This document shows, in pieces, positions 1 through 6,234 of a stretch of DNA of 6,234 bases. Origin of the DNA: Gallionella sp. (lineage in GTDB: Bacteria; Pseudomonadota; Gammaproteobacteria; Burkholderiales; Gallionellaceae); contig JARCRR010000147.1 of NCBI GenBank assembly GCA_029850565.1, forward strand, positions 1 to 6,234, read 5' to 3'. The notes beneath the pieces were generated by a model. The model searched no databases, was not told where the DNA came from, and saw only the letters and a list, made by a program, of their open reading frames with translations. The first letter of the stretch is position 1; each line of letters opens with the position of its first letter. Both the position numbers and the translations under genes were made by a program.

Positions 1-556
1 TTTCGCGCAATAAATCCGACAATGCTCCCGCCAGTGGATGCTGCTGATCAACGAGATGCTCATTTAAGTCTAGAGAAATCGCCGCTGTGAATTTCCTTAA
101 CGAATCCAGCTCTGCTGGCGGAGTGGAATACATGATTCCGACGGTGGTGGACTCCGGCAACGCAGAAGCAATCAAAGCCAGTTGCCGCTGTACAGGCTGA
201 TCCATAAAGATGGCAGAAAAGGTTGGAGAAGGAGCACGCTGCAACTTCTCAAATCCGTTGCGGGGAACAAAGACGTTTAGAACCGGACGATCCAGCGTGG
301 CTTGCAAATTAGCTGCCTTCATGCCGACCGCAATCACCAGATCAACATCATCCCCGATCTGATCGCCCTCACGATGCGCACGCACTTTGTGCTGCATCGA
401 GACGTTTCCTTGAAATGCCTTGATGAATTCCTGATATGCGCTCCCGCTCTCGCCATACACGATAGCGATACGCAAAGGCTCGGCGTTTACAGAATGAAAG
501 AACGCAAACAACGACAGCAGTCCGGCGGACAAAACCCGACTGTTGAGAGAGAACAC
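1..556 (-). CDS. Periplasmic substrate-binding-like protein (ABC-type, COG2984/PF04392-like), C-terminus beyond window
   Basis: A reading frame on the minus strand stays open to the left edge of the window, giving 185 codons of an incomplete protein. Residues 1-25 form a classic Sec signal peptide: Arg7, a hydrophobic core LLSLFAFF, then a VNA|EP cleavage site. There is no lipobox cysteine, so the product is probably soluble in the periplasm. The mature part begins with a beta strand (LRIAIVYG), followed by a DLVIAVG strand near residues 72-78 and the segment FMDQPVQRQLALI at 117-129, which resembles the conserved DQP..RQLALI region of COG2984-type binding proteins; this family assignment is from memory. 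The start is uncertain. GTG at 556 gives a normal-length signal peptide, but GTG at 619, directly after an in-frame TGA, is also possible and would add 21 residues. Neither has a good ribosome-binding site. No permease or ATPase gene is visible. The preceding gene is a TonB-dependent receptor on the same strand, which hints at a shared ligand. The ligand itself cannot be read from the sequence. Confidence 0.72.
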   Translation of the reverse strand, partial: MFSLNSRVLSAGLLSLFAFFHSVNAEPLRIAIVYGESGSAYQEFIKAFQGNVSMQHKVRAHREGDQIGDDVDLVIAVGMKAANLQATLDRPVLNVFVPRNGFEKLQRAPSPTFSAIFMDQPVQRQLALIASALPESTTVGIMYSTPPAELDSLRKFTAAISLDLNEHLVDQQHPLAGALSDLLRE

Positions 557-619
557 CGGGGTATAGGAAGATGCCCGGATAGAAAATAATCGTCTCAGTA
601 AAATAAACCCGCCGTTCAC

Positions 620-697
620 TCAAGAGATATAAATTCTGAAGTACAGCTCGCAGTCACCTGCGATACATTGCATGTTGCTGCTGTACAACAGCCGCAT
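620..697 (-). other. 25-codon small ORF in the leader of the binding-protein gene
   Basis: An ATG at 697 opens a 25-codon frame (MRLLYSSNMQCIAGDCELYF and five more residues) that ends in TGA at 620-622. The very next codon, in the same frame, is the GTG at 619 that could start the binding protein. AGGGGG abuts the ATG without a spacer, which is too close for a normal ribosome-binding site. It could be a leader peptide, the decayed start of a longer reading frame, or chance. I recognise no homology. Confidence 0.2.
677..692. repeat. 16-nt near-palindrome GCTGTTGTACAGCAGC in the leader
   Basis: Read on the minus strand, the 16 bases are a near-perfect inverted repeat centred on GTAC: seven of eight pairs are Watson-Crick and one is G-T. 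There is no spacer, so it is more like a binding site for a dimeric protein than an RNA hairpin. It sits about 20 nt downstream of the possible -10 box, where a repressor could act. No known operator is recognised. Confidence 0.35.
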
Positions 698-713
698 CCC
701 CCTAATGATGATT

Positions 714-741
714 TTTATTGTTCTGCCCGCAATGTTGCCAA
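714..741 (-). promoter_or_regulatory. Possible sigma70 promoter for the binding-protein gene
   Basis: Read on the minus strand, TTGGCA at 741-736 matches five of six bases of the -35 consensus. It is followed after 16 nt by AATAAA at 719-714, which matches four of six bases of the -10 consensus. A transcript starting about 7 nt further on would have a leader of roughly 85 to 150 nt, depending on the start codon used. This is a match by eye in an AT-rich gap, so it is tentative. Confidence 0.35.
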
Positions 742-803
742 TGTACTCTTAATCAGCCGTGATTTCCGAAGTCACATTCGATTCAAAGAGGATGTCCGTG
801 ATG

Positions 804-2891
804 CTAGAAATTCAGCGTTGCTGTCAGCCATCCACGCCGGGGGAACAAAACGTTGGCTGTTGGGTTGATCGTCCCGTATTTCGTGTAGTTGTCGCGTGTC
901 GCATTTTGCACGACCAATGCCACTTCTGCGCTATTCCCACGATCAAATTTGATTGTCTTTGCAATGCGCAAATCCAATCGTTGCATTTTTGTCTCGGGAG
1001 TCACGTCGGTGCTGACATTGATCACTCGCACAGCCCCCCTGTAGTAATAACCTGCGCTGAATTGCCAGTCATCTGGAAGGCGCTCCGACAACAACAGGCT
1101 GGCACTATGAGTGGGAACGATCTGCGGAAAAAGATCCATGAACTCGCTTTGATAGAGTGTCCTTACAAAATCTCCGAAAGTGGGAAAGGTTGCAGGCTTA
1201 ACCGGACTGGGACTCATCGTACTGAAATATTGGGTCGGATAATTGCCAAAACTAGCCGAGGCTTCTTGATAGGCATAATTTGCCGACACAAAACTCCGCC
1301 CCTCATCCCAATGATACTTAAGAGTACTTTCCAACCCTTTGTATTCGGCAGATATCATATTCTTAAAACTATCCGCGGGCGTAACCATGGGATATTTATC
1401 CCAGAAAATCATGTCCGTCACTTGATCGATATAAGCTCTAGCGTCCACCGTGACTCCCAGCGATTTGAACTCTCCCATGTAGCCAATTTCTTTTGACAGG
1501 ATCTTTTCAGGTGTGAGCGGTGTCAGGGGTGGCACGTACACGCCCCCCAACACCGTGTTATTTGCATCCATATAAGCTTCTGCCATCACTGGGCTGCGTG
1601 TGGCGGTGGACACACCAAATCGCACCGTATGTTGCGGAGTGATGTGGTAATTAAGGGAAGCGCGCGGCGAATTATCCTTATACCCCATCCCGTTGTCCTC
1701 GAACATCGTGCCGATGTTCAACACAGCGGACTGCGAGACACGCCACTCATCATGCAAGAACACTTGCCAAGGGTTGATCGTATACGGACGCCCCAAGAAT
1801 AGTGGGAAATCCGCATAATCGCGACTCATCACCCCACCCCATACCAAACGATTGCTGTCGCCCAATTGTTGCGTGTTCTGCAACTCCAGCACGTTTCGCA
1901 TGCTAGCGACTCTTTGCTGGGTGTAGCCCTGAGCAGCAGGGATCGGCGGATTCAATCCCCTGCAAGTCAGTGCATCGATACACAGATAAGGATCCAATGA
2001 GCGGTGCTCGTTGTGCGAGTACGTCAGCTTGCTCTCATTATTTGCCGACCAACTATGTAGCCAACTGAGCTGTTGGAAATCGGTTTTCGCCGTGGTCTCT
2101 CGGAAGGCTTCTGGTAGACGATTAATGACACCCAGACCATACACACCGTTACTACTTCCTAACTGTACGTCAAAGCTGTCTGCCCCATTCGGGTGGTAGT
2201 TACTACGAAAATTGATCAAACGTGTTGAGTTATGGTCGTTCAAGACTGTGTTATCCAATCCGAGATCCGAGCGATAGCCTAGAGAGACACGATAGTCGAA
2301 CTCAGTTCCCGCCCGGCCGAAGCGAGCGGAAACATCGGTTGCATCTCCCCTCGTCACCGATACGCTTCCTCCATGCTGACTAAAGGCCTCACGGGTGATG
2401 ATATTGATCACCCCGTAAAACGAATTCGTACCATGCGAAGCAGATGATGGGCCACGCACCACTTCGATTCGTTCGATATCCTCTATCTGAATCGGAAGGT
2501 CCGCCCAACTCACGCCGCCGAACGGCGGTAGATAGACGCTGCGCCCATCGATCAGTATCTGCATACGGCGGGAATATTCATCCGTTGCACCATGAAACGA
2601 CACCACAGGACGATTTGCATCGGCAAAACCCACATACATCCCTGGAACCAGACGCATCAACTCGGGCACAGTGCGGAAACCAGATGCCTTGATCATGGGC
2701 TGGTCAATCACGGTCATCGCATTCGGCGTTTCGGAAATTGGTTGTGCCAAGCGTGAAGCACTGAGGACGACAGGAAATTCTTGTAGGTAGGATTGCTCGG
2801 TGATGGCTTCATCAGAAGCGACAACGGATGACGAAGTGAGAATCAAAAATACAAACTGGAGGATTCTATTGAAAATCAAGTGGCGATACAT
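804..2891 (-). CDS. TonB-dependent outer-membrane receptor
   Basis: This encodes a 695-residue outer-membrane transporter that would import a scarce ligand using energy passed by TonB-ExbB-ExbD. Residues 1-25 are a signal peptide (hydrophobic LQFVFLILTSSSVVA, cleavage before SDEA). A TonB-box-like stretch, FPVVLSASR, lies at 39-47. The plug domain covers about 48-168 and contains the typical elements VPELMRLVPGMYV, LIDGRSVY, DIERIEVVRGPSSASHG and FYGVINIITR. The rest forms the beta barrel and ends in aromatic-terminated LTATLNF, the usual signal for Bam-mediated insertion. Its only cysteines, Cys304 and Cys310, probably sit in an extracellular loop. The ATG at 2891 is preferred because GAGGG precedes it at 2895-2899. 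An in-frame TTG at 2909 would add six residues but lacks a ribosome-binding site. The plug resembles BtuB/FepA-like receptors in general, but there is no cobalamin riboswitch or Fur-box evidence, so the substrate is unassigned. A periplasmic binding-like protein gene lies downstream on the same strand. Confidence 0.93.
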   Translation of the reverse strand: MYRHLIFNRILQFVFLILTSSSVVASDEAITEQSYLQEFPVVLSASRLAQPISETPNAMTVIDQPMIKASGFRTVPELMRLVPGMYVGFADANRPVVSFHGATDEYSRRMQILIDGRSVYLPPFGGVSWADLPIQIEDIERIEVVRGPSSASHGTNSFYGVINIITREAFSQHGGSVSVTRGDATDVSARFGRAGTEFDYRVSLGYRSDLGLDNTVLNDHNSTRLINFRSNYHPNGADSFDVQLGSSNGVYGLGVINRLPEAFRETTAKTDFQQLSWLHSWSANNESKLTYSHNEHRSLDPYLCIDALTCRGLNPPIPAAQGYTQQRVASMRNVLELQNTQQLGDSNRLVWGGVMSRDYADFPLFLGRPYTINPWQVFLHDEWRVSQSAVLNIGTMFEDNGMGYKDNSPRASLNYHITPQHTVRFGVSTATRSPVMAEAYMDANNTVLGGVYVPPLTPLTPEKILSKEIGYMGEFKSLGVTVDARAYIDQVTDMIFWDKYPMVTPADSFKNMISAEYKGLESTLKYHWDEGRSFVSANYAYQEASASFGNYPTQYFSTMSPSPVKPATFPTFGDFVRTLYQSEFMDLFPQIVPTHSASLLLSERLPDDWQFSAGYYYRGAVRVINVSTDVTPETKMQRLDLRIAKTIKFDRGNSAEVALVVQNATRDNYTKYGTINPTANVLFPRRGWLTATLNF

Positions 2892-2894
2892 AAA

Positions 2895-2899
2895 CCCTC
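2895..2899 (-). promoter_or_regulatory. Ribosome-binding site of the TonB receptor gene
   Basis: GAGGG on the minus strand lies 3 nt before the ATG at 2891, with its GAGG core 4 nt away. No comparable purine-rich motif precedes the alternative TTG at 2909, so this site decides the start. Confidence 0.55.
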
Positions 2900-2961
2900 G
2901 CACAAACAAACTGAATTTGATTTCTTATCTCACCAATGTTGCATCGCTCGACTCGTCACCA

Positions 2962-2990
2962 ACTCTGAAAAGCCAGTTTTGAAATGACAA
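2962..2990 (-). promoter_or_regulatory. Weak candidate promoter for the TonB receptor gene
   Basis: On the minus strand TTGTCA (2990-2985) matches five of six -35 bases. It is separated by 17 nt from CAGAGT (2967-2962), which matches only three of six -10 bases. It lies just downstream of the tRNA 3' end and would give a 5' leader of about 65 nt. The poor -10 means either an activator is needed or the receptor is transcribed by readthrough from the tRNA promoter. Confidence 0.25.
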
Positions 2991-3005
2991 AACCGTGTGA
3001 AGAAC

Positions 3006-3082
<77 letters not shown>

Positions 3083-3091
3083 AAGGCGAGG

Positions 3092-3119
3092 ATTATAGCA
3101 GAGCAAACTTTTTCTTGAA
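3092..3119 (-). promoter_or_regulatory. Promoter of tRNA-Pro
   Basis: On the minus strand a perfect -10 box, TATAAT, occupies 3097-3092. The best -35 match is TTCAAG at 3119-3114, 16 nt upstream and only partial. The bases after the -10 are CCTCGCC, a GC-rich discriminator of the type seen at stringently controlled stable-RNA promoters. The predicted start point is only a few bases before the mature tRNA 5' end at 3082, so the 5' leader would be very short. Confidence 0.65.
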
Positions 3120-3145
3120 GTGCTTTTGAGGAGATGCTGCCTAGT

Positions 3146-3520
3146 TCAGGCACGAAGCAAGCTCAAAATTTCTTGTAGCTCACGGCGAATATGAAGGTCG
3201 TTAGGAACGCTGTTTGTGACTGGTGTTTTCTCAGCCTGACGGCTGTCTAGATGTTGTTGATCGAGCCGACTGCGGGCACCACTGATGGTGAATCCTTCTT
3301 CATACAACAACTCGCGGATACGGCGTATCAACAGAACTTCGTGATGTTGGTAGTAACGGCGGTTGCCACCGCGTTTGACGGGTTTGAGCTGAGTGAACTC
3401 CTGCTCCCAATAACGCAAGACATGCGCTTTGACTCCGCACAACTCGCTCACTTCACCGATGGTGAAGTAGCGTTTTGCCGGGATGACCGGCAATTCTGAA
3501 TCAACTACGTGTTGTTCCAT
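3146..3520 (-). CDS. MerR-family transcriptional regulator
   Basis: This encodes a 124-residue DNA-binding protein. Residues 18-37 (YFTIGEVSELCGVKAHVLRY) form the MerR helix-turn-helix, and WEQEF with the KRGGNRRYY wing (49-57) follows. A second helical part, EVLLIRRIRELLYEEGFTISGA, covers 61-82, and a short C-terminal helix (about 109-123) may serve for dimer contact. It lacks the cysteines expected of metal-sensing MerR proteins: the single Cys28 lies within the helix-turn-helix. It also lacks a long effector-binding domain, so its signal is unknown. The start at 3520 overlaps the end of ihfA by 20 nt, and an in-frame stop lies 12 nt upstream. A weak GAGAAGA motif at 3527-3533 is the likely ribosome-binding site. 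A MerR gene directly after ihfA is a common arrangement in Beta- and Gammaproteobacteria, and translation is probably coupled to ihfA. Confidence 0.92.
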   Translation of the reverse strand: MEQHVVDSELPVIPAKRYFTIGEVSELCGVKAHVLRYWEQEFTQLKPVKRGGNRRYYQHHEVLLIRRIRELLYEEGFTISGARSRLDQQHLDSRQAEKTPVTNSVPNDLHIRRELQEILSLLRA

Positions 3521-3812
3521 GATAGGTCTTCTCTACCATGCTTTTCAGCTTTTGACTTGGGTGGAACGTCACTACGCGTCGAGCGGTGATGGGAATCTCT
3601 TCACCAGTCTTAGGGTTACGGCCAGGGCGTTGTGGTTTATCACGCAATTGAAAATTTCCGAAGCCGGAAAGTTTGACACTATCTCCCTTCTCCAACTGCA
3701 TGCGGATCTCCTCAAAGAAAGCTTCCACCATGTCTTTTGCTTCGCGTTTATTCAACCCGACTTTTTCGAATAGTAAGTCTGCCAATTCTGCTTTGGTCAA
3801 TGTCGTCGTCAT
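3501..3812 (-). CDS. ihfA: Integration host factor subunit alpha
   Basis: The 103-residue product is a full-length HU/IHF-family protein that pairs with IhfB and bends DNA sharply at specific sites, affecting recombination, replication and sigma54 promoters. The N-terminal helices LTKAELADLLFEKVGLNKREAKDMVEAFF carry the dimer interface. SVKLSGFGNFQLRDKPQRPG leads into the DNA-contacting arm, which contains the family signature R-N-P-K-T-G; Pro67 is the residue expected to intercalate between base pairs. ARRVVTFHPSQKLK follows, as in IhfA rather than HU. The pheT stop lies 10 nt upstream, and the AAGGGA ribosome-binding site at 3818-3823 touches it. The gene is thus inside the pheST transcription unit, matching the pheST-ihfA order of E. 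coli. Its 3' end overlaps the merR-like gene by 20 nt. Confidence 0.97.
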   Translation of the reverse strand: MTTTLTKAELADLLFEKVGLNKREAKDMVEAFFEEIRMQLEKGDSVKLSGFGNFQLRDKPQRPGRNPKTGEEIPITARRVVTFHPSQKLKSMVEKTYHGTTRS

Positions 3813-3817
3813 TACTT

Positions 3818-3823
3818 TCCCTT
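3818..3823 (-). promoter_or_regulatory. Ribosome-binding site of ihfA
   Basis: AAGGGA on the minus strand ends 5 nt before the ihfA ATG and begins on the last base of the pheT stop codon. Ribosomes ending pheT would finish on top of it, which favours re-initiation. Confidence 0.65.
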
Positions 3824-6177
3824 CAACTACGTAGCTGCGCGCCGTATTTCTTTAGTGCATCCACCAAGATAGCGATGCTCGGTTCAATCTCTGATTCAGT
3901 GAGTGTTTTTTGAGTATCTTGTAATAACACACGGAATGCAAGGCTTTTTTTGCCTTGCTCGACACCCTTTCCACGGTACAGATCGAACAGTCCGATGTCT
4001 CCCACATAGGGCGCTTTTGCCTCGCGCATCGCCGTCAATAATGTATCCACAAACACCCCCTCGTCTGCCAAAACCGCGATGTCTCGACGCACGGGTGGTA
4101 CGCGCGAGATATCCATCATTTTGGGAACTAGAGATCGGGTCAAAGCACTCAAATCAATTTCGAACCATACAGGCGGATTCGGTAGATCGTATTGCTGCTG
4201 CCATTGTGGGTGTAACTCACCAATCCAGCCCACCTCTTTGCCATCCAGCAATATCCTTGCCGATCGGCCCGGGTGCGAGGCTGCATGTGGCATGGCTAGG
4301 AAATTTAGTCTTTGCGGCGGGAACAGCGCTTCGACGTCACCCTTCACATCATAGAAATCCACATTGCGTGACGGTACGCTCCATTGTTCGGATTGCGCAC
4401 CGCCGTAGGCCAACCCAGCCAAACGTTCTTGTTGCATATATCCATTCGCCGCCGTTGAAAAACAGCCTCCCACTTCGAACAAACGAACTCGGGTCTGCTT
4501 GCGTGCCAGATTGGTTCGTAGTGATTCCAACAGACCGCCCAACAAGCTGCTACGCATGACGCTCATCTGACTGGCGATAGGATTCTTCAAAGCGATTGGC
4601 GCGGCATTGCCGCACAAGTCACGCTCCCAAGCAGAATCAACGAAGGCGTAATTGATGGTTTCCTGATAATCGCGCGCCACCATTGCCTGTAGCAGTTTAG
4701 CCAAAGGACGTTGTGCTTCGATGCGGGGCAGGATACTCATGTGCGCTTGAATCGGTGCAGGTTGAATGTTCTCGTATCCATGCACACGAGCGACTTCTTC
4801 GATCAAGTCTTCTTCGATCTCGACGTCAAAACGATAGCTCGGCGGTGTCACTGAAAACTCTTCGCCCTGCTGCTGGAACACCATACCGAGTCGCGACAAG
4901 ATCTGCGCGATCTGCTCAGACCGTAGCGAGACACCCAACACGCGATGCACACGCGATGTGCGCAATTTGACCGGATGGCGCACTGGCAGCACACCCCGCA
5001 CTTCAGTCACTACGCCTGCTTGTCCACCGCAGATTTCCAGTATTAATTGAGTCGCACGATCCAGTGCGAATGTTGTTGCAGCAAAGTCGACACCACGCTC
5101 AAAGCGATAAGAAGAGTCTGAGCTAAAGCCAAGGCGGCGTGATTTACCCACGATGGCGCCAGGAGCGAAGAACGCGCTTTCCAGGAATATCTCCGTCGTG
5201 GCATCGTCCACCGAGCTATCCGCCCCGCCCATCACACCGGCCAAAGCAATAGGCGCTATTGCATCCGCGATCACCAGCATGTCGTCTTGCAGATCGACAG
5301 TCTGCTCATTCAATAATTTCAGTTTTTCTCCAGCGCGCGCAAAGCGAATTTCTATGTCGCCATTCAGTTTATTCAGGTCGAATGCATGCAATGGCTGGCC
5401 CAACTCCAGCAACACATAGTTGGTCACATCGACCAGTGCGCTGATGCCACGCAGACCGCAGCGCTCCAAACGCTTGATCATCCAGTCTGGTGTCTTCGCC
5501 TTGGCATCCACACCAGAGATCACACGTCCTGTGTATAACGGACATGCTGAAGTCGCCGCCACCTTGACTGCTCTAGTCTGTACATTTGTTTTTTCGACAG
5601 TCACTGCATAAACAGGCTGCAAGGGTGCATCAGTCAGCGCCGCGACTTCACGTGCTATGCCGTTCAGGGACAGACAGTCGCAACGATTCGGTGTGAGCTT
5701 GAGCGTGATCAGATGATCGTCCAGATCAAGATGCTCGCGTATGCTCTGACCAACGACAGCATCTACAGCCAATTCGAGCAAGCCACTGCTCTCCTCTGCC
5801 AATCCCAATTCTTTGGAAGAACACATCATGCCGAAGGACGCGATACCTCGCACTTTAGCTTGCTTGATCTCGATGCCGGGAAGCTTGGCACCCACTAATG
5901 CGCATGGCGCTTTCATACCCACTGTCACGTTTCCAGCGCCACAGACAATGGTCAATGGCTCGGCTTGACCGATATCTACCGTCAGGACATTCAGCCGGTC
6001 TGCGTCTGGATGTTTGTCCTTGGTCAACACCTGCGCGACAACAACCTTGTCGAAAGAGGCTGCCACAGGCTTCATCTCTTCGACTTCAAGCCCCGCCATC
6101 GTCAACAGATGCGACAACTCCTCGCTGGACAGCGAAGGATTCACAAGGCTACGTAACCAAGATTCTGAGAATTGCAT
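3823..6177 (-). CDS. pheT: Phenylalanine-tRNA ligase beta subunit
   Basis: The 784-residue product forms the alpha2-beta2 phenylalanyl-tRNA synthetase with PheS in the cytoplasm. The beta chain binds tRNA and removes mischarged tyrosine. Domains in order: an N-terminal part; a tRNA-binding OB-fold domain at about 39-148 (KHPDADRLNVLTVDIG, GMMCSSKELGL); the B3/B4 editing domain at about 210-390 (DVTNYVLLELGQPLHAFD, EIFLESAFF, YRFERGVDF), with His264 and Glu333 as probable editing-pocket residues; the B5 domain at about 398-473, where Asp451, Asp457, Glu460 and Glu461 match the known metal-binding spacing; a catalytic-like core; and a C-terminal ferredoxin-fold anticodon-binding domain at about 690-783 (FDLYRGKGVEQGKKSLAF, TLTESEIE). 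Length is close to the E. coli protein (795). The ATG lies 2 nt after the pheS stop with no clear ribosome-binding site, so translation is probably coupled to pheS. No key residue appears to be missing. Confidence 0.98.
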   Translation of the reverse strand: MQFSESWLRSLVNPSLSSEELSHLLTMAGLEVEEMKPVAASFDKVVVAQVLTKDKHPDADRLNVLTVDIGQAEPLTIVCGAGNVTVGMKAPCALVGAKLPGIEIKQAKVRGIASFGMMCSSKELGLAEESSGLLELAVDAVVGQSIREHLDLDDHLITLKLTPNRCDCLSLNGIAREVAALTDAPLQPVYAVTVEKTNVQTRAVKVAATSACPLYTGRVISGVDAKAKTPDWMIKRLERCGLRGISALVDVTNYVLLELGQPLHAFDLNKLNGDIEIRFARAGEKLKLLNEQTVDLQDDMLVIADAIAPIALAGVMGGADSSVDDATTEIFLESAFFAPGAIVGKSRRLGFSSDSSYRFERGVDFAATTFALDRATQLILEICGGQAGVVTEVRGVLPVRHPVKLRTSRVHRVLGVSLRSEQIAQILSRLGMVFQQQGEEFSVTPPSYRFDVEIEEDLIEEVARVHGYENIQPAPIQAHMSILPRIEAQRPLAKLLQAMVARDYQETINYAFVDSAWERDLCGNAAPIALKNPIASQMSVMRSSLLGGLLESLRTNLARKQTRVRLFEVGGCFSTAANGYMQQERLAGLAYGGAQSEQWSVPSRNVDFYDVKGDVEALFPPQRLNFLAMPHAASHPGRSARILLDGKEVGWIGELHPQWQQQYDLPNPPVWFEIDLSALTRSLVPKMMDISRVPPVRRDIAVLADEGVFVDTLLTAMREAKAPYVGDIGLFDLYRGKGVEQGKKSLAFRVLLQDTQKTLTESEIEPSIAILVDALKKYGAQLRS

Positions 6178-6179
6178 AG

Positions 6180-6234
6180 TTAATTAAACTGCTTGAGGAA
6201 TTGCACGTCGTTCTCAAAGAACAGACGCAGGTCA
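6180..6234 (-). CDS. pheS: Phenylalanine-tRNA ligase alpha subunit, C-terminal end only
   Basis: Only the last 17 codons and the TAA stop are in the window. They read DLRLFFENDVQFLKQFN, which matches the conserved C-terminus of bacterial PheS (the catalytic subunit), and they sit directly before pheT as expected. The rest of the gene, including the class II catalytic motifs and any attenuator leader, lies beyond the right edge. The stop is 2 nt from the pheT ATG. Confidence 0.93.
   Translation of the reverse strand, partial: DLRLFFENDVQFLKQFN

Larger units (their letters stand above)
557..803 (-). other. Intergenic leader between the TonB receptor and the binding-protein gene
   Basis: This stretch lies between the receptor stop and the chosen start of the binding-protein gene; if the GTG at 619 is used, the true gap is 184 nt. 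It holds a possible promoter at 714-741, a 25-codon small ORF at 620-697 and a near-palindrome at 677-692. I see no stem followed by a T-run after the receptor stop, so no intrinsic terminator can be called. The receptor transcript may therefore continue into the binding-protein gene. Confidence 0.5.

Noticed and set aside
369..623. 84-codon minus-strand frame starting with ATG at 623
   Set aside because: It overlaps the binding-protein gene in another frame, its product is rich in Arg with no fold-like pattern, and the competing frame has a signal peptide and runs open to the window edge.
757..802. Direct repeat CCGTGAT at 757-763 and 796-802 after the receptor gene
   Set aside because: A seven-base repeat is expected by chance at this distance, and it has no flanking structure.
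759..1496. 245-codon plus-strand frame antisense to the TonB receptor
   Set aside because: It is a shadow of the receptor's codon usage. The product has no recognisable domain and no supporting ribosome-binding site, while the opposite strand encodes an obvious receptor.
2892..2909. TTG start at 2909 for the TonB receptor, adding six residues
   Set aside because: There is no ribosome-binding site upstream, whereas the ATG at 2891 has GAGGG before it and gives a normal signal peptide.
2908..2922. Possible IHF site (TTGATT half-motif) near the TonB receptor start
   Set aside because: The second half of the consensus is out of register, so it does not match the IHF pattern.
2910..3005. Possible cobalamin-type riboswitch or Fur box before the TonB receptor
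   Set aside because: The gap to the tRNA is about 100 nt, too short for a cobalamin riboswitch, and I see no B12-box or Fur-like inverted repeat.
3903..4559. 218-codon plus-strand frame antisense to pheT
   Set aside because: It lies entirely inside a clearly functional pheT. The composition (many Pro, Arg, His) is typical of a reverse-strand shadow.

Overview
The window reads as a bacterial chromosome segment of about 50% GC in which every supported gene lies on the minus strand, so transcription runs from high to low coordinates. The gene order pheS-pheT-ihfA-merR followed by a tRNA-Pro is characteristic of Beta- and Gammaproteobacteria. The protein style suggests a betaproteobacterium, possibly of the Nitrosomonadales or Methylophilales type; this placement is inference from gene order and sequence feel, not from a search.

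Layout in the direction of transcription. The last 17 codons of pheS (phenylalanyl-tRNA synthetase alpha) enter at the right edge, and 2 nt later pheT (beta subunit) begins. After a 10-nt gap comes ihfA (integration host factor alpha), whose end overlaps by 20 nt a small MerR-family regulator. These four genes look like one operon joining phenylalanine charging, nucleoid architecture and an uncharacterised regulator. Next is a 63-nt gap with a good -10 box (TATAAT) and GC-rich discriminator, which reads as the promoter of a tRNA-Pro (anticodon GGG, CCA encoded).

Downstream of the tRNA, with no recognisable terminator between, is a complete TonB-dependent outer-membrane receptor of 695 aa. Its best start is an ATG at 2891 preceded by GAGGG. 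After a 184-nt non-coding stretch with a possible promoter and a 16-nt near-palindrome comes the N-terminal part of a secreted periplasmic protein that resembles ABC-type substrate-binding components of the COG2984/PF04392 kind. It runs off the left edge. Receptor and binding protein together suggest an outer-membrane plus periplasm uptake or sensing pair of unknown substrate.

The right two thirds is ordinary core genome. The accessory interest lies in the receptor and binding-protein pair and in how its expression relates to the upstream tRNA. I saw no mobile element, CRISPR array, rRNA gene or riboswitch.
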